Shown one piece after another: positions 6,509 through 7,744 of a stretch of DNA of 7,744 nucleotides. The position numbers and the translations under genes were made by a program. The stretch's first letter is position 1, and each line of letters begins with the position of its first letter. The DNA comes from Azonexus sp. (lineage in GTDB: Bacteria > Pseudomonadota > Gammaproteobacteria > Burkholderiales > Rhodocyclaceae): NCBI GenBank assembly GCA_031285115.1, contig JAITWU010000330.1, forward strand, positions 1 to 7,744, given 5' to 3'. Under the pieces are notes generated by a model, which was not told where the DNA came from, did not search any database, and saw only the letters and a program-made list of their open reading frames with translations.

Positions 6509-7291
6509 CACAATCGCCCACGACAGTTGCAGCCAGACGAGGAAAATCGGCAGCGCCGCCAAAGCGCCGTAGATGCTTTTGTACACGTCGGAAGCGCCAA
6601 GATAAAGCTCGAACAGTTTTTGCATCGCCACCACAGCCAGGGCGGCAAAAGCGCCGCCAGCCAAGGCCGCGCGCCGGGCGACGCGGGCATTCGGCACGGC
6701 ATAGTAGAGAAAAGCGAAGAACAGACAAAGCAACAGCGCCGAAGCGCCTTTTGATAGCAGCAGGCGACTCCAGCCCGGCCACTCGCCAATACCCAGCGAC
6801 GCCGTGACCGCCAAGGAGATGGTCAGCGCAATAGCGCCGAGAATGAACGGCCACACCGCCATCACGAAAACATACAGACCCAGACGAGCAGCCAGCGGAC
6901 GCGGCTCGACCCGCCAGAGATGATTGAAAGCGCGCTCGATGGTATGCAGGAGCATGAAGGCGGTCAGGCCGAGAAACAACAGGCCGACGATGGTCAAATG
7001 CTGGGCTTGGTGCGAGTAGCGACCAATACCGCCAGCAATAGCGCCAGCCGCGCTGCTGGGCAGCAACATGTCGCGCAAAAGCTGTTGCAGACGGCTCAAA
7101 AGCAGATCGAAATACGGCACCCGGTCAGCGACTTCAAGAACCACAGCAACCAGCGGCACCAGCGAGAGCAACGTAGTAAACGCCAGCGCCGCGCTGGTTT
7201 GCAGCATATTCTCACGAAAAAACCGACGGACAACGCCATCCCCCGAAACAGGCTGGCGACGGTTGCGACGATAGCGGGAATGGGATGGCAT
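6461..7291 (-). CDS. yihY: YihY/BrkB-family inner-membrane protein
   Basis: A 276-residue polytopic membrane protein of the YihY/UPF0761 family, long misannotated as ribonuclease BN; its molecular function is not settled. About six hydrophobic segments are visible (near residues 33-55, 98-118, 138-162, 180-200, 207-225 and 243-268), after a basic N terminus (RYRRNRRQ). Family landmarks are TTLLSLVPLVAV (39-50), the YYAVPNARV segment (196-204) and IYGALAALPIFLVWLQLSW (240-258). It stops right after the last membrane segment. It is slightly shorter than the E. coli protein (about 290) and, from memory, much shorter than many betaproteobacterial relatives that carry a cytoplasmic C-terminal extension. 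The ATG at 7291 is preceded by a C run rather than a Shine-Dalgarno. A TATTAT (7305-7300) lies so close to it that a leaderless message is possible. Confidence 0.93.
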   Translation of the reverse strand: MPSHSRYRRNRRQPVSGDGVVRRFFRENMLQTSAALAFTTLLSLVPLVAVVLEVADRVPYFDLLLSRLQQLLRDMLLPSSAAGAIAGGIGRYSHQAQHLTIVGLLFLGLTAFMLLHTIERAFNHLWRVEPRPLAARLGLYVFVMAVWPFILGAIALTISLAVTASLGIGEWPGWSRLLLSKGASALLLCLFFAFLYYAVPNARVARRAALAGGAFAALAVVAMQKLFELYLGASDVYKSIYGALAALPIFLVWLQLSWAIVLFGGLLAARLNRSGR

Positions 7292-7372
7292 GGGGGCGTA
7301 TAATAGTCGACCCTATCGATCACGAAAAATGCTGCCATCGCCGTTGGCGCTACACCCTCCGGGGCATACCTC

Positions 7373-7744
7373 TTACCAGTCGTCCTTTTCTACCTTGTTC
7401 GACGCCTTTTCTTTCGCCACCGAACTAGGTGCCTTGGTTTTTTTCGGCGTAACGGTCTTTTCGGTAGGAGCTTCCGCCGCGCTTTCCCTAGCGGTGATCT
7501 TTCCCGGCACTGACTCGCGTACCTGTAATGCCCCAGGCTGCGCCGCGCTCAGGTCTACCTTGATGTCATCGAGCACCCCGTAGGAAAGATTGGGAGTGAC
7601 GCGATTGATAACCACGTCGCAGCACAAGGACTCCATGTTGCCGAGCGATTGTCCGGTTTGCGGATCCTTGATTTCTTTGCCCAGCAGATAAACTCGGTAG
7701 CGCATGTTCTCGTTGATGGCCTGACCACCTTGGCTCAAAATGAC
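7373..7744 (-). CDS. C-terminal part of a CsgG/FlgT-like protein (cut by window edge)
   Basis: The frame is open to the window edge (7744), so the start is missing; the first TTG inside (7738) is not a credible start. The last 124 or so residues are seen. The segment Y-R-V-Y-L-L-G-K-E-I-K-D-P-Q-T-G-Q-S-L-G, followed by a V-x-x-V-x-P-x-x-S-Y motif, resembles the end of CsgG/HfaB- or FlgT-type proteins. In those, a D-P-x-T-G-x-x-L-G turn precedes a final strand. The rest (after about residue 65 of the visible part) is a low-complexity Lys/Ala/Glu/Thr/Pro tail ending EKDDW, which looks disordered. It lies 81 bp upstream of yihY on the same strand. The family call is by remembered motif only and is tentative. 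Confidence 0.55.
   Translation of the reverse strand, partial: VILSQGGQAINENMRYRVYLLGKEIKDPQTGQSLGNMESLCCDVVINRVTPNLSYGVLDDIKVDLSAAQPGALQVRESVPGKITARESAAEAPTEKTVTPKKTKAPSSVAKEKASNKVEKDDW

Noticed and set aside
7292..7372. Possible terminator between the CsgG-like gene and yihY
   Set aside because: The only stem (CGCC-AAC-GGCG) is short and its T run is too far away, so co-transcription cannot be excluded.

Overview
The window looks like a betaproteobacterial chromosome, possibly of the Rhodocyclales. That is inferred from the gene set and protein character, not from a database match. Its core is the conserved ribosomal operon rpsP-rimM-trmD-rplS on the minus strand (4772 to 2826). A consensus sigma70-type promoter sits upstream (4806-4833) and a strong bidirectional intrinsic terminator sits downstream (2778-2806).

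Left part (1-2777): an accessory-looking, visibly more AT-rich segment beyond the rplS terminator. It holds a DUF262-family protein of the GmrS/GmrD class (226-2004, minus), often linked to restriction and phage defence. A helix-turn-helix XRE-family regulator (2091-2618, plus) is divergent to it, with an 86 bp gap. The DUF262 protein keeps its N-terminal nucleotide-binding-type motifs. At the place where relatives carry the D-H-I catalytic motif of the C-terminal HNH-like nuclease, it has V-Q-I instead. Downstream of it are a possible 49-codon ORF (30-179) and, at the very edge, a start codon with an excellent Shine-Dalgarno sequence. Another minus-strand gene therefore begins at position 7 and leaves the window, and the module may be larger than what is seen here.

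Centre (2826-4772): TrmD and RimM act on tRNA and on 30S ribosome maturation, and S16 and L19 are structural ribosomal proteins. The genes are tightly packed: a 4 nt GTGA overlap joins rimM and trmD, and only 3 nt separate rpsP from rimM. rimM starts with TTG and trmD with GTG, which suggests translational coupling.

Right part (4955-7744): a 517-residue protein with the RxxxR...NxSxxG signature of a PilZ cyclic-di-GMP receptor domain (plus) is divergent from rpsP. Its 3' end overlaps by 48 bp the convergent gene for a YihY/BrkB-family inner-membrane protein (minus). Beyond that is the C-terminal part of a protein resembling the end of CsgG/FlgT-type outer-membrane assembly proteins, cut by the window edge.

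No tRNA, rRNA, CRISPR array, transposase or integrase was seen. The best candidate for something unusual is the DUF262/XRE module with its apparently degenerate nuclease centre and the unseen downstream gene.
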